From Mastigias papua (lineage: Eukaryota; Cnidaria; Scyphozoa; Rhizostomeae; Mastigiidae), in contig OZ025287.1 of the NCBI GenBank assembly GCA_964019165.1, forward strand, positions 3,695,639-3,759,638: 64,000 nucleotides of DNA, given 5' to 3'. The translations under genes were made by a program, and so were the position numbers. Of this stretch, positions 24,760 through 38,017 are shown in pieces. The notes under the pieces are model-generated. The model was not told where the DNA came from, searched no databases, and saw nothing but the letters and a program-made list of their open reading frames with translations. Position 1 is the first letter of the stretch, and each line of letters starts with the position of its first letter.

Positions 24760-24828
24760 GTGCGGATTCGAACTCACGATGTTTAGATCAGAAGACTCCT
24801 GTGCTAATCAATTGCGCCATTCAGGCAC
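24760..24828 (-). repeat. tRNA-Arg-like sequence, probable SINE head
   Basis: The minus strand begins GTGCCTGAATGGCGCAATTG with A box GGCGCAATTGATTAGC, an anticodon loop CTTCTGA (anticodon TCT, Arg) and B box GAGTTCGAATCC, ending GCAC, which pairs with the first GTGC. The acceptor stem is incomplete beyond four pairs, and AT tracts lie close on both sides. A tRNA-derived SINE fragment fits better than a functional tRNA. Confidence 0.5.
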
Positions 24829-24848
24829 AAAAATATATATATATATAT

Positions 24849-25003
24849 ATTTATTACTCAAAACAAATTTCTCCGTATCAGAGAGAGAATGACCCGAAAG
24901 GTTTAGAATATGTTTTTCCTTGTCACTCAACATGCCACTGAAACATATTCTAAACCTTTCGTATTTTTCTCTCTTTAATACGGAAAAACGTATTTTGAGT
25001 GAT
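24849..25003. repeat. Inverted repeat with a 21 bp perfect core
   Basis: CGAAAGGTTTAGAATATGTT on the left is exactly complemented by the right arm. Weaker pairing continues outwards (ACTCAAAA...CTCCGTAT...AGAGAGA). The spacer is about 25 bp. Probably a foldback or MITE remnant. Confidence 0.6.
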
Positions 25004-26365
25004 GGTTCTGAATGACGTCTTCCACCAATGTATAGATTTATTTATGTATGTATGACAGATGATTTTTACTTTCTCTATGGACAACATGCTTAACAGAATA
25101 GCAAATTGAAGGTGCCCTGGATTATTAAATAAATGCTATTTAGAGCAAATGTTTTTGAAAGAATGTATGTCAGTTACTTCCAAAGCTTAAATTTTTCAGC
25201 CTGGGGTCGAGGTGCTTTGAATTTATGCTCTTGGTTATCTTCGCTACTTCCAGACTTTTCTTGAAAAACGTCGGTATTCAACCTGCAGTACTGCTGTCAT
25301 TGCTTATTTATCTATGGCACCAAAGTCCGGGCATCAGTGAAAGTCAGACTTAAACCGAGGTTTCCCGAAAGATAAGCCATTCATTATTAAAAAACTCTTC
25401 AATAGTGTAGCATTGTCCAATTAATCTGGGTGCAGATATGGAGTGATATGTCTTCTGATCTTGGACTAACTTTGAGGCTCTTTGAATAGAGCATTCCAAA
25501 CTGCAAGTGCTTTGTCAAACCTAGGAGTAATGCTAAACAGGACTTTACTGGAGCCATACAATTTCTTTCGGAGTTGGAAATTCAAACCTCTGGTAAGATT
25601 TACACTGAAGGGGATCAAGCTGTGATGTCCACCAGAAACTATATCAGTTAGATTTAGCGCAAAGATGAGAAAATCTGCCAAGTTTGTTTTTCATTGTGCC
25701 CTTTTTTCAGCCATTTTTCCCTTTTCTGAAGCCGACACTTTAAAGTTTACTGTTCGTAAGTAAGCTTAGCTTCGTGAGAAATAATTTCCTGTAAAATAGG
25801 CCATTCAGCAAGCGGTAATTCGATAAGAAAGAGGTAACTCAATACGAATGGTAATGCTCACATGGAGCTGGAAACGTCTCCCAGGATAACCCTAATTGAA
25901 CAATTTTTATATATCTGTTATAAGCTTTACGGATTATAGAAATTGTATTCTTAGAAATTCTTTAACATTTCCACATTCGTTTTATTAATACCAGTATGAA
26001 ATTAGTAGAGAAGAAGGGATCTGTTAAAATGAAAAGAAATGCTGTAATCTGCACCAAGGTGATTATTGCATTTTTCAAACTGAAATGCATTAACAAAGAA
26101 GATAAAAACTTTTTCTCAAATTAACTTTCTACTTGTAGTTAAAAAATAATGCCACTCCATTTAACATTCCTTTACATATGTATAAATAGTTTATTTTATA
26201 CATGTTTAACTATGGTAGCTTTGTAGCTGATGTGGAACTATCATTAAAACAAAGAAACAACCTAACAACTATTACCATGAGATAAAAATAAACAACTAAA
26301 TTTAATATTTTAATTGCGTCCTTACCTTAGAGTTTTGGTGGCTAAAAAAATTAAGTATATATAAA

Positions 26366-26767
26366 ATGTCTAAAGTGACCTCTAATGAAAAATGTAACTT
26401 GAATAGTCACATTGGTTTGTGTTCAGTCAATCAGGAAACAAAGTCAACATTGCTTGCGTTAGAAATGGCAGAGGCACAATTTCGGTGTACGATACTCTCA
26501 CCCACCAATATTCTCCATTTGGTCGGTAAACCAATACTCAAAGGTCACTACCAATCTCTAAAATGGCGTGATCCTAAAACAATTGTACACATTTCCAAAC
26601 GAACCGTACTTGATTCGCCCCATGAGTTACTGATATTCCGAAGTTTCAAACTAAGTGCTGCGAATTATGTTGTATATGAAAACAATAATGTAAGATGCAA
26701 GCATCATTTCACCATATTGTTTCAAAAATTCCAAAAGTTTTACCGCTTTGTATTTCATAAAATCTAA
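26366..26767 (+). CDS. Unassigned 133-codon open frame next to an inverted repeat
   Basis: Starts with a normal ATG (MSKVTSNEKC) and is open for 133 codons, ending inside the left arm of the 26743-26915 inverted repeat. No domain, signal peptide or membrane segment is recognisable. The composition is plausible for coding but the context suggests a mobile element remnant. Confidence 0.2.
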   Translation: MSKVTSNEKCNLNSHIGLCSVNQETKSTLLALEMAEAQFRCTILSPTNILHLVGKPILKGHYQSLKWRDPKTIVHISKRTVLDSPHELLIFRSFKLSAANYVVYENNNVRCKHHFTILFQKFQKFYRFVFHKI

Positions 26768-26915
26768 ATCCATTCCAAGCCTGCTTTATTTACAATTTCT
26801 TTAATGTTGGCGTACAAATACAAATTAGCTTGATAGCTATATTTGTATTTGTACGCCAACATTAAAGAAACTGTAAATAAAGCAGGCTTGGAATGGGTTT
26901 ATATTTTAAGCAATA
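26743..26915. repeat. Long inverted repeat, arms about 75-85 bp
   Basis: The arms contain CCATTCCAAGCCTGCTTTAT and TTTAATGTTGGCGTACAAAT, complemented after a spacer of about 12 bp. The inner 60 bp differ at about three bases; the outer part is less alike. Both flanks carry weakly related sequence, so the inverted duplication may once have been longer. Confidence 0.75.
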
Positions 26916-29329
26916 CATTGCGGCGAAATTTTTCAGGCTACTAGCAAATGCTAGTTTAATATTATATTCATTCGTACTACCTCCATTCTGAGCTACGGCT
27001 TGCAGGTCCTTAGAATTAGTCACATTAAACAGTAATTCACACGAAGATAAAAGAGTTATGGTGGATGGGGGAACGAAAGATACTGTACTCAACAAAATGA
27101 AGATTGTCCTGAAAAGAAAAGTTGTCCAACCAAATCGAGAGACAACAGATTGGATTTTCTACAATGTCCTGTTACCAGTACACATGAATTACCTGCGTAC
27201 TGCTTTACTTGTTGTGTTAGCTGATAAGAAGAATTCGATGACATTGTTCATGAATCTCTAGACACTCTTCACCAAATTCCCTGATTTGCAGAACATCTGC
27301 CCGCAAGAGCAGCTTTGATTGTGAGGATGTGTCCCCCCGTTTCTCACAAATTTCCTTGTACCTTACCTGCCATTAGATATTCGATAATTATATCAGGAGA
27401 AACATCCGAGAAATAAGAAGCAGCTATGTCTTTCCGCAAACTGTTTAACGGGGTTTCTTTTTGGAACATTGGCTCGAGGAAGAGAAGTGGCACAAGCTGC
27501 AATTCTGATTCACAAGCATGTAAGTGAAGCTTTTAAGAAAACATACTTATTGCTTTTGCTTGAAAACAGTTTGGTAGGCTTAACTGATTAAGGTAAATGA
27601 AAAATATTGAGAATTACGGACGAACTTTTTGCTATTTATGCTGCTTGTGTGCAGATAGTAGGTATAACTGAAGTTTCCTTTCAGATCATTCAAGCAATTC
27701 GTAGAAATGGCCCAGTAAGTTTATGTTGTTAAACTGTGATCCATTCAGGCTATAAGAAATGGTTACAACCATGATAAAAAAGGGTCCTAAAATTTTACTT
27801 AATCATATTGGATCAACTGCACAATAAGGTTGACAATGATTCATAGCAAAGTATATTAGTCATAACACCTAAGAACTTTGAGAGTAATGGTTATACGCAA
27901 GCATTTATGAAATATCATTTTACCCCAATCAAAACATTTGGACTTAGTGCTGCTTTTTGATAACATTTTTGTCCGAAAACAATATCCCTATTTTCTTCTC
28001 TATTAGGTTTATAATCTCTTGTTCACTAGATGGCATCTTTTCTCGATCCTCCGCCATGTTTTATCTCCCCACACAGTACTTTAGCTTTCAATGTGTGTTG
28101 CTCTAGCTTTGTTTGTTTATTGATAAAGCTTTTCCCAAGCCATATTGGTACTTGTCTTCTTGTTTATTCTAACGTATAATATGCACACAAAGTGCAAAGC
28201 CTCTTAGAGCATGGAACTTTGAAACGAGATATTAATTGAAAAAGAGTTAGTTAAGCAGAAAAACAACCAAGCCGAGATAATGGAGATCAGCTTGGACTAG
28301 CGGTCAATTAAGCTTGTAGTTAGTTAATGAAGAGCAGGACCATTTTGTCTCAACATCCTTGCATTGGGTGGCTGTCCACCCTCTTGGTATTGCTTGCTCC
28401 TGGAATTCTTTCATTGTGGTGTCTTGGATGGTTCTTTTAGAGCTAAACAGCATCTGTAGCTTCATGGTTAAGTTCATGTATGAACACAAGCCGTAGTAAG
28501 CCACTTTGCAATAGATACTAGATTAGCTAGATAGACATTCTCTATATGAAAGCTAATTTAGACTGCATGAAAACAAAGCTTTTGCCTTTGCAGTGGAGGA
28601 CAAATGGCTGTAAACTTATATGAGTCTAGCCGTAAACCGCATAAAATGCCGCCGAATCAGGTATTTGTTGATCAAAAGTAAGAAAATGTCGTCATTATAT
28701 GATAAGATGATGTAAGAGGACCCCTACTAAGTTTGAATAATGGATATCTATTGATATTGATGAAATTTATGTATTTGCCATTAGTCTTCTTACTATATTA
28801 CGTCACTTAAATGCGCAGTTCGCAGATGTTCGTCGGAATAGCTATAAACAACCATTAAGCCAACATATCAAAACTGCCCAGTTTGCAGTGTTTGACAGAA
28901 TTTGACGGGATCTTGCGCGTTCTAAAGGAAACATTCTGTATTAGGAAACGATAAATAACGATGCAGAACGAATTTCATGCTAGTAGCTGATGAGTGGAAA
29001 CACGAAACCTTAGGTAGCTACACTGCGGTTTTGATTTGTATACTTTATATAATTACTAAATAAAAGGAGTGAAGTTATTGTACAGTGCCGTCACAGAACT
29101 ACGTAATCGCTTGATAGCCAAAACTGACATAACTTTTATGTTCCTCTTGTGTAATGTTCGTTTTAACGGATTTTAGTTGGCTGAGGATTGCCGTAAGCCA
29201 TGAAACTATTAGTACTGACTAAGCTACTTTTTCTTTTCTGACCAGTATTCTGTAAATAATTATGCTCTTCTCCTGGGATTGAGCACTGTATTCGGTTTTT
29301 GGAGATCCGACTGTATTTCATTTTATTTT

Positions 29330-29420
29330 ATCTTATTATATATAAATATAATAAAATAATATAATATAAATATATACAAATATATACAAATATCAAATAT
29401 ATACAAATATATAAATACAA

Positions 29421-29502
<82 letters not shown>

Positions 29503-29545
29503 TGTATGTAGGATATATGTATATATATACATATATATATATATA
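29330..29545. repeat. AT-rich (TA)n and ATAAA/ATACAAAT tract
   Basis: Imperfect ATATACAAAT units pass into pure TA repeats and then TATATAC variants. Confidence 0.9.
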
Positions 29546-30345
29546 GGATGAAAGCTTGCTTTTTCGAGCAAGTGTCGATAAACCTACTCACTACTTATTA
29601 ATATTACAGATGAGAGTTCAATTTAATCGACTATTTTTTATATTCTCACCATTCTTATCAAATTCTATTGTTCAGATCTCCAGGTTATTTGACCGTGTAG
29701 CATGTAGTTCTACTCAGGATGTACAGTCCTAAGCGCCTATTGAGCAGTTCTAGAGAGAGCAATCACTGCTGTACACTATACATTTACTTAGAAAGTAGAA
29801 TGCTAAATTTTCCCACGAGCATGTCAACAAAGCATCCATATTTTCAGAAGCTACTTGTAAGGAGCATTCTAGTTATGATAATCAGGGATTATTCATGAAT
29901 ACATGAATACAGTATCCGCAAGAATCATGCACAGGTCTGATCTTTCCTTCAGAAGACACTGCAGGTCTCTTAATCTAAAGAGTTTAGATTCCTTTACTTC
30001 TCTTGGCAAGACTGTCTATCCACATTCATCCTTATAAATAGAAGTCTATGCATCATGTGTTATTCGCTATCACTGAATGTATGACAGAATACAGAAGGGC
30101 AGTTTAGTCAACAGTTCCCTATTACATGTTGTTATAGGGAACCGATTTATAAGAAACCTGCATGGGGAAGCCAAAAGATTTAAAGGAACTTTTACTGCTA
30201 ACGACAAAGTATTTTCGAATTCTTTTATCACTGTAAAGAATGGAGAGTAAAGCAGCCAAGTTTGCATAAATTGTGTGTGATCCTTTTAGCAAGTGATCAA
30301 AAGGAAAGTTTGTGTTGAGGTTTGCAGTATACATAGTGCCTTGTC

Positions 30346-30590
30346 GTAACACTGACCGTTTTGCACTGACCGCTTAGCACTGACTACTTAACACTGACCG
30401 CTTAACACTGACCGCTTAACACTGACCGCTTAGCACTGACCGTTTTACACTGATCGCTTAACACTGACCGCTTAGCACTGACCGCTTAACACTGAGCGCT
30501 TAACACTTACCGCTTAGCACTGACCGCTTAACACTGACCGCTTAACACTGACCGCTTAGCACTGACCGCTTAACACTGACCGCTTAACAA
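30346..30590. repeat. 14 bp minisatellite, about 17 units
   Basis: The consensus unit AACACTGACCGCTT repeats head to tail with A/G variation at the second base and a few substitutions (for example GACTACTT, GATCGCTT, GACCGTTTT). There are no spacers and no secondary array. Confidence 0.95.
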
Positions 30591-30984
30591 TGTCTAGAGC
30601 ACTATCTATACGGTTAGACTTATGGAAACGTTAAGGAAGCTTTCGTACTAAAGCGTTATTGAACTAGGTCCTAAAGTAAGGGACCATGGCCTTGCGTTAG
30701 TTCCTTATAAAGGAAAATCTACAGTTGCTGTAGCAAAACTTTTGTACTAACGGGAACCGGATAAGATCTAAGGACACAGGGCGTAGACTGCAACAACACA
30801 ATAGCTCATCAGTTGCTAGGAACCTGCTTGTAATCACAATTAAATCATGTTTGCTTACTTGCCTAAAAAAGTTAGTCGATAGATAATAGTGATCCTAAGC
30901 CTATTTGCAATTTGTCACGGCTATAATTACACTATGTATCATCCATTTTCTTAATCTAACATTTCATCAATTCTCTGATTTTTC

Positions 30985-31042
30985 ATTCGTTCATTCATTC
31001 ACTCATTCATTCATCCATTCACTCATTCATTCATTCATTTGC
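30985..31042. repeat. (ATTC)n microsatellite
   Basis: CATT/ATTC tetranucleotides with occasional ACTC and ATCC variants. Confidence 0.85.
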
Positions 31043-31374
31043 TAGTCTACCTGCTCATTTATAATTTTTTTTCGCAAAACCTTTGCAGAGGATTTCAGGA
31101 CCAGCCTATCTTCAGTTTAATTCTCTGTCTGCGCCCTTACTTAAGGCTCTCTTATCGCCTAGACACTCCGCTATCGCCCCTTCTCGCAGCAGGATATCGG
31201 AGTCAAGCTTTTCTATTATTAACAACATGTTGCCTTATTTAGAAACTAGCTTTCTCGCTACGGAATCTCCATACTGATATTCAAGCTTCGACTAATTAAT
31301 TCGATTGTATTTTATTCCATTTTTTATTAGCTTCTATGTAGGAGGAAGATTTTATTGAGTTCTTGTGATAAATT

Positions 31375-31486
31375 ATCAGTACTCACTTTTTGTTTTATAA
31401 GAAACCTAGCTCAAGGCCTAGTTCTACAAGCCCCTTATTTTTGGACCTCAAGTGATCAAATTGTAGTACTAAAAGTTCCTTACCAC
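31375..31486 (+). repeat. TACACTC/ATAAGGAACCT family MITE fragment
   Basis: TACTCACTTTTTGTTTTATA then AGAAACCTAGCTCAAGGCC, GATCAAATTGTAGTACTA and AAAAGTTCCTTA are colinear with the copy at 33570-33670. Confidence 0.6.
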
Positions 31487-33569
31487 GTTCTTCGTTTTCA
31501 GTCAGTTACTGTATGCTTATACAGTGCATGCTCTGTTATACGACAGCTTCTATACCCAATACTGAAAATTCCTTAACTTGTTCATGATTCTAGCTCTAAA
31601 ACTTTCTCAGGACTTTCTCAGAAAGAGTATTAATAGTATTCCAGTCTGTGCAGCATACAGTGTTACAAATTCAAACAGGTATTACACAAGCATAATAATA
31701 AAATATATAGATTATCATAGGAAATCTATGCAGATTAAGCAAGAGATGATGTACTTGCGTAAAAATAGGAATTCAAATATTCTCAACTTATCAACTTTCT
31801 TTAAGTCTCAAAAATCCATGCCTTAACTTTCTCAATTTTTGAGCAGATGAGTACTGCTTTTTTCTTTTTTGTAAACTACTTGCAAAAATCTCTAATAAAG
31901 TACATCTCCTCATATATGGACCTAAAACTAAGACTCTACACGCTGTTTTCTCTGAAGTATACGCCAAATCTGAACCTGTTTCAGTTTGATAAAATATGGA
32001 TTTTTATTGCAAAGCAATGAGCTTGGCTTATGTTGCTTAAGACTTCCAGATTTTAAAGGCATGTTAAAATCATTTTAAAAGTTTCAGTTGCATATGTTCA
32101 GCACTTTTTGAATTTCAACAATAGATAGTTTTAAGACCACTTTACCAATAAAAGTTCTTAAAATCTATAGAAGCGTTAGAATTTATAGCTTTCATTTTCG
32201 TAAAATTTACATAAAATGAGCTTTCAAATAAGGTCTTTTAAGCCTGTAAAGTAGGGGCTCTCTACCAGGCGTGCGAAACATCATCCCAAGTGGTGCGAGA
32301 TACAACAAGTACCAACACTCCTTGGAACAACCTACAGCTACAATATTTTATATGACAATTATGAAACTCCCATGAAGCTGGAAGCACCACGCCCCCTCTC
32401 CCTAAAACAATAATGAGTGAAGGTTGTATTTCGACTTACTTACTGCGAATAAAACCTGTACAAATCAACATTGTTTTCATAGGGGGAGGGTAGCACTCAT
32501 CAGCAAGGTCACAAAAATACTGCGAGTGTTCCAAGACTTTTTGCAGTGAAGACTTCATCTATGTATTACACTACAGCAGGCTCGAGCAACATATTTATTG
32601 CATGGGGGTGTGAGATCAGAGCAAAAATGATTAGTGGTGCAGGAGTAAAAAAGGTTTGGAGCCACTGCCCTAAAAATAATCTATAATAAAAATAAAAATA
32701 ATCAACCTGACCCTCAAAAAAGTAGGCTTTATATGCGGGGATTTCTGTACTGACTCCTATGGATACACGGTCTTTCTACTAGAAAAAAATTTCTGCTTTC
32801 AGATTGAATGTTTCTTAATATTTTTTCAAATCCAGCTTTACGCGTTTCTTAAACGTTTCTCAAAGTTCTTCAAGTTTCCAACAGCACTAACACTTTAGAT
32901 GAGGCTACTTTGAGACGAGAGATAGAATGTTCTAGATTTCTAAAGCATGTATGTGATTGCATTTTGAATTGGATTTGAAATTCCAAGTTGAATCGGAAAG
33001 TCAGTGTATCAATCATTTCATGAGCATAGCTTTCCTTCGTAAAGTGACTACAAATTGAATTATCCCAAATGGTAAACTTTCGCATAATTACTTGTAAAGC
33101 TCAGCAACTCTGTGTTTCTCAAATGTCTCTTGATTTTTAACGGGTTTGACACTCTAGCTTCTGTTTGCCTGATTTGTATGAGAAAACAAGCAGTATTAGC
33201 AAACAATTGTCTAAAATTTAACCAATAAAAGTAGCTCAAAATATAGTCCAGAAATCTGCTAAGCTTCATATTTATAATTCATTTACAATTAACATTTATA
33301 TTCATTATAATAAACCCATCAATCTCAAAGCTTGAGACAAGATAGATTTTCAGATGTTAAAACTACTTTTGCAGTAAACTTCAAATCAAAATACTATAAT
33401 CAAATAAAGAAAACATAATGATAGAGGGAAATTGGGAGTTTAGAAGTTTAAGAATGCTTCACAGATTTTAACTGTCCAGTTAGTTGCAAATGCCAGTATT
33501 TTGTTAATGTGTCTCACAGCTACCTTCTTTTCAAATCCAAGATAATTTATAAATTTGAAGTTTCACGAG

Positions 33570-33670
33570 GGTACACTCTTTCTTTTATAAGGAACCTACT
33601 TCAAGGCCTTGTTCCAAAAGTTCCTTTTGTTTGGATCTCCAATGATCAAATTGTAGCACTAATAGCTCCT
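33570..33670 (+). repeat. TACACTC/ATAAGGAACCT family MITE fragment
   Basis: Starts TACACTCTTTCTTTTATAAG then GAACCTACTTCAAGGCC and continues through GATCAAATTGTAGCACTAAT. About 95 bp are colinear with 31375-31486, showing a dispersed family. Confidence 0.6.
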
Positions 33671-34493
33671 CAATTGTCACTGCACAAATAAATCACTGAA
33701 TATCTCAAGTTTGCCTTTAAGTTTGGCTATAGCTTGAGACCAAACATACTAAGAAGGTAGGAAAGAAGTTTTATAAGTGATAAAGCACAAAGTTTAAATG
33801 TAAAAGCATACACGTCATACTCAATGAAACACTTTGACAAAAGAATACCAAACAGATTTTGGCTGCAGATGAATGGAACCAGCTTCCTCATTCTTGATTG
33901 CATGCTGTTATAAAAATAATTCTAATTGAAATGCTCCTTAGGGAGTTTTACTTTAGTAGTACGAGTTCCTTAAATATTTCGGCATTCTACATGTAGGCTC
34001 CTCATAAAGTGGTTCCTTACAAAATAAGCGTGTAAGCTTAAAGAAAACATTGAGTTTTTTCAAAACTGTAATGCAGCCTGATTATGCATCAATGTCCAAA
34101 GCCACAAGCTACTTCTATACACGTTTTATAAAGAAACAAGTATATAAGGAACATGAGGCTCAAATCAGGCAAAAATTAAGAAACAGTTAAGAAACACAGG
34201 CAGGCTGAGTTCTCAAAGCTAACCTGAAAAATCTGTTTTTGGGAGAAAATCTGTTTGCAACCTGGAAGCAAAATTCAAGTAGCATGCGTCTCTCAAATAT
34301 CTTTAACTAAAATTCTATTTCTCGTCTCGCAGTTGCGCTGTTGTTATGGGAAATTTCAAGAATTTGTAGAAATACTTAAGAAACATGTCCAGCTGCATTT
34401 GATAAAATATTAAGAAACACCCAGGCTGAAGGGAGAAGGCTTGTTTGTTACAGAAAAGCGATTATTGAAGCTTTGGTGCTGTCAACATTTCTC

Positions 34494-34510
34494 GGGGGGG
34501 GGGGGGGGGA
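34494..34510. repeat. Poly-G tract
   Basis: An uninterrupted run of about 15-17 G. Similar runs occur at about 37400-37418 (G) and 48330-48343 (C). Run lengths are prone to assembly error. Confidence 0.8.
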
Positions 34511-36562
34511 GGTAACTTAATAGGTACGGTAACGTGCCATTATTTCGGGGTACCTTTTTCCTGAACAGTGTTGAATTATGGGTATCGGCTTTTGAAATCT
34601 GTGCAGAATTATGGGCTCCATTTTGCAAAATGTTGCAAAATGTTTGTTGTTTATTGAAAAATGCTCTTTATCTTGTAGAATTATGTGCATGGTTTTCATC
34701 ATGCTTGCGGAATTATGGGACATATTTTTTCAAACATGGGCGGAATTGTGGGTCCAGATTTTGAATAAAAATAGCACGCTTCCTCCAAACTAGGCTTAGC
34801 TACCCCCCGAGCATCATTTCATAACATCAAAATGCTTAAAGGCAGAAATTTCAAACACTGATTAGGAAAGATCGTGAAAACCTAAGCACTTACAAATTAA
34901 GACGGCTTTTAAGCATGCACGAGGAAAAAGAAAGTGAGACATTTCAACACAGTGTATATTGTGATTACCAAAAAGCTCGTGAATTATTGCGGTAGAACGA
35001 ACTTCGCGCATTTTTTATGGCAAAAGCATGTGTAGGCGTATGTAAGAAAGCCTGTTAAAATCCACGAAATTCGTTACTAAAAATAAACTACAAAGAGAAT
35101 GCGATGCTATGTATACCATAGTGACTAGGATAAGGCTGGAAGTGAGCAGATATCCATTTGCAACTAGTAAGATCTATACAAAAAAATCAATATGCAATCA
35201 ACATGTAATGGCATGTAATCAAGCTCTGCCGCTCTGATACCAGGGACAATGGATAATTCGACAACAAGTACTAAAACATTATTTTCTATACATTGCGGGA
35301 TACATTTTCAAGTATATTAGAAGTTCGTGATAAGATTCAATGAAAGTTTCAAATCAAAGCATGACACCGAAGCGGGAATTGTGGGATTATTGCCCATCCA
35401 GCTAAATTATAAGATGAAGCACAGTTTTGCCTATTAAACTTGGAGAGTAGAAACTTTGACGGAAGAAAACCAGCAGCAACGAATTAATTAGTGAATAAGT
35501 GGCTATCTTTTGATGATTTTATGCTTTCGGATGCTATATGAAGGGGAAAGTTGAAATAGTACGGGATTTTTGACTTTGTGCGGCTTTACTCGCCCCCACC
35601 TTTTAAGCTTTGGTATCGTGCCTGCTGAAATCACTAAAGAATTTCTGCTTAGATTAATCAAAAGATTGACTCATATTTTGCGACTTTGGGAAATAGGATT
35701 TTTAAAGCATGAAAATCAGATTTCGTTTTAAACTGGAATCATTAATAATGTTATGGAAGGCGCTTCGATTGTGAGCCATTCATGTAATGACCTACTTTGA
35801 TGAATTACGATTCATGTCATCAAGTCATTCATTCATTCCATTAATCTGGTGCAGTGCTCTCTATAAATAGAAAACAGTATTCCTAATTAGGGATCGTGGT
35901 ATTATGGCATCCAAAATGAAAGAATGGAATAACTAAGCTTAGGTAACAAAAAGAACTAACGGAGCATAGGGAGAGGCACTTCGAGTCCTTGTTCACACCA
36001 GATATTCACTGTAAGTAAGTAGCTAAGAAATTATGGAAAAAAAGTAAAGAAAGTATGTAAGCCTAATATATATAATCAATTTACAAATAGCATTTGTAAG
36101 TCAGTTAGTAGGTAAATGAATAAGGAAGTAAGTACGGAAGTAACTAAATGTAACTATGGTAAGTAATCAAGTGTAACAGAATTATTACTACATTTAAAAT
36201 GGGACTCATGCGAATCGTGTAGATTGTTGTTTCAGTTAAAGTACGCTCATAAAAGGTTTACAAACCAAGTTGCTTTGAAACCCCAGGACTATTTTTCCAT
36301 GACAGCTTATAGAGCGATAAGAAATTTTAATTTAAAAAAATCATGCCAAAATTTGGAAGATCTGATGCTGTTAAATTTTCATTCCTTTTTCATTCATGCT
36401 CCGTTTGAAATAGTATGTCTAAAAGCAACCTACTCAGAATCACTTTACAGCCTCTATAGAAACCATATCAATGATACGTAGACATTTGTATCGACCCGCA
36501 AGGGCTATGGACGCTACAAAGACAATATTTTACATTTAGTTTTCGCTTTCGCTGTAATTATC

Positions 36563-36905
36563 TTCAATAAATTAAGAAACTTTTAAGAAACTTTTAGAAC
36601 TGAAATGTGGCCAAAAATTAAGAAACTTATAAGAAAAATTTAAAAATAACGTGTTGCCAAAAACTAAGAAACTTTTAAGAAACGTTTAGAAACACAATGT
36701 GGCTAAAAATTAAGAAACTTTTAAGAAACGTTTAGAAACACAATGTGGCTAAAAATTAAGAAACTTTTAAGAAACGTTTAGAAACACAATGTGGCTAAAA
36801 ATTAAGAAACTTTTAAGAAACGTTTAGAAACACAATGTGGCTAAAAATTAAGAAACTTTTAAGAAACGTTTAGAAATACAATGTGGCTAAAAATTAAAAA
36901 ACTTT
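36563..36905. repeat. 46 bp minisatellite, about 7 units
   Basis: The unit contains CAATGTGGCTAAAAATTAAG, AAACTTTTAAGAAACG and TTTAGAAACA. The middle units are identical; the first two are diverged (GAAATGTGGCCAAAA). Similar AATTAAGAAAC words occur singly at 34170-34200 beside an ATAAGGAAC motif, so the array probably grew from that dispersed repeat. Confidence 0.9.
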
Positions 36906-37007
36906 TACTACTACGCCTTGAGCCAGGCTGCCTATAAAAGGAAAAACGTATAAGTAATTAAGATAGGACGTAAGTAAACAATTAAGTAATCTTTTATTTC
37001 TCAACGA

Positions 37008-37145
37008 CCTCATTCATTCATTCATTCATTCATTCATTCATTCACCCAGCTATTCATTCATTCACCCAGCTATTCATTCATTCACCCAGCTATTCATTCA
37101 TTCACCCAGGTAATCATTCATTCATCCAGCTATTCATTCAGTCAT
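37008..37145. repeat. ATTC microsatellite with a 20 bp higher unit
   Basis: Pure CATT units pass into about five copies of TATTCATTCATTCACCCAGC. Confidence 0.9.
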
Positions 37146-37470
37146 CTCTTGCAGAATGCTTTACTTCGAACTTGGTTGCCTTACGTCGCACGAGGCATGA
37201 AGCAATCACCGCTTTCCATTTTATATGGCCCTCAAGCAAGTTTGCTTGTTCTCTGAATAATATATATCAATATATTGCACATCACCTTTTGTGCCACTTT
37301 CAATATGGTTTACAGCAACTTATTCTATGCACATCAAGATATTGTACTCATGTTCTTAGGTAATTGATTGAAGCGCAAGTGCAGTTTGCCATTTATCTAC
37401 GGGGGGGGGGGGGGGGAAGACAATGCAAGAGTATTCGCATTCAACTTTGTGAATTTCAGAACTGCTTTAA

Positions 37471-37491
37471 GGTGGTAGTCTACAGTTAAAA
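37471..37491. repeat. Left terminal inverted repeat of the TTAA transposon
   Basis: 21 bp starting GGTGGTAGTCTACAG, directly inside the TTAA at 37467-37470. Confidence 0.85.
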
Positions 37492-38017
37492 AAAAGTTTG
37501 CTTTTTTGGACTTTATGAATGGGCTTCATGTCTTTTTTAGGAAGTGGTTATAAAGAAAGGTGCTTTTTGCAGATTTCAGCATTTCACGCTTGAGTAATCA
37601 TGCATAAATTAGCATAAATTATAAAAAGTTGTTACCAAATGAACACTGATATCTTCTGTTTCTTAAATTGTAGGACTCCCAAAAGTTGCATGCTGATAGT
37701 AGGAAACTTGATTGAGGGCAAGAACCTATCATTAGCAATTTACTGCTTTCTGAAACTAATTAGCAGCAATGCTAATATCAATGTACGTAATTTTGCTCTG
37801 TAGGCAGATTATATTTGCATCAATTTTTGATTTAAGTAATAGCTATTGAGGGTTTTATAGGTTCATGCTCTAGAGGAAGGATTCTTCTATTAGGGTAGAA
37901 AGTTTGAGCCTAGTATCTCATACAAATGTTGAGAAATCAGTGTTTTTCTGTTCAAAATCACCAGTTTCAAGGGAAGCGAGAAAATGGATGTTAAAGAATG
38001 AGCAACGTTATTGTATT

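Larger units (their letters stand above)
20421..37466. other. 17 kb intergenic region, repeat-rich, no confident gene
   Basis: Between the receptor and the TTAA-flanked transposon I see LINE 3' pieces, several inverted repeats, tRNA-like SINEs, AT tracts, minisatellites and TACACTC-family MITEs (listed separately). Two open frames (21047-21304 and 26366-26767) could be remnants of mobile elements but show no domain I recognise. Long stretches such as 27300-29300, 31900-33500 and 34900-36500 hold nothing I can name. Confidence 0.5.

Noticed and set aside
24760..24828. Functional tRNA-Arg(TCT) gene
   Set aside because: A and B boxes and the anticodon loop are good, but the acceptor stem pairs only partly and AT tracts lie close on both sides. 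I annotated it as a SINE-type sequence.
30346..30590. Regular short repeats that could suggest a CRISPR array
   Set aside because: The 14 bp units are directly adjacent with no unique spacers, and the genome is eukaryotic. It is a minisatellite.
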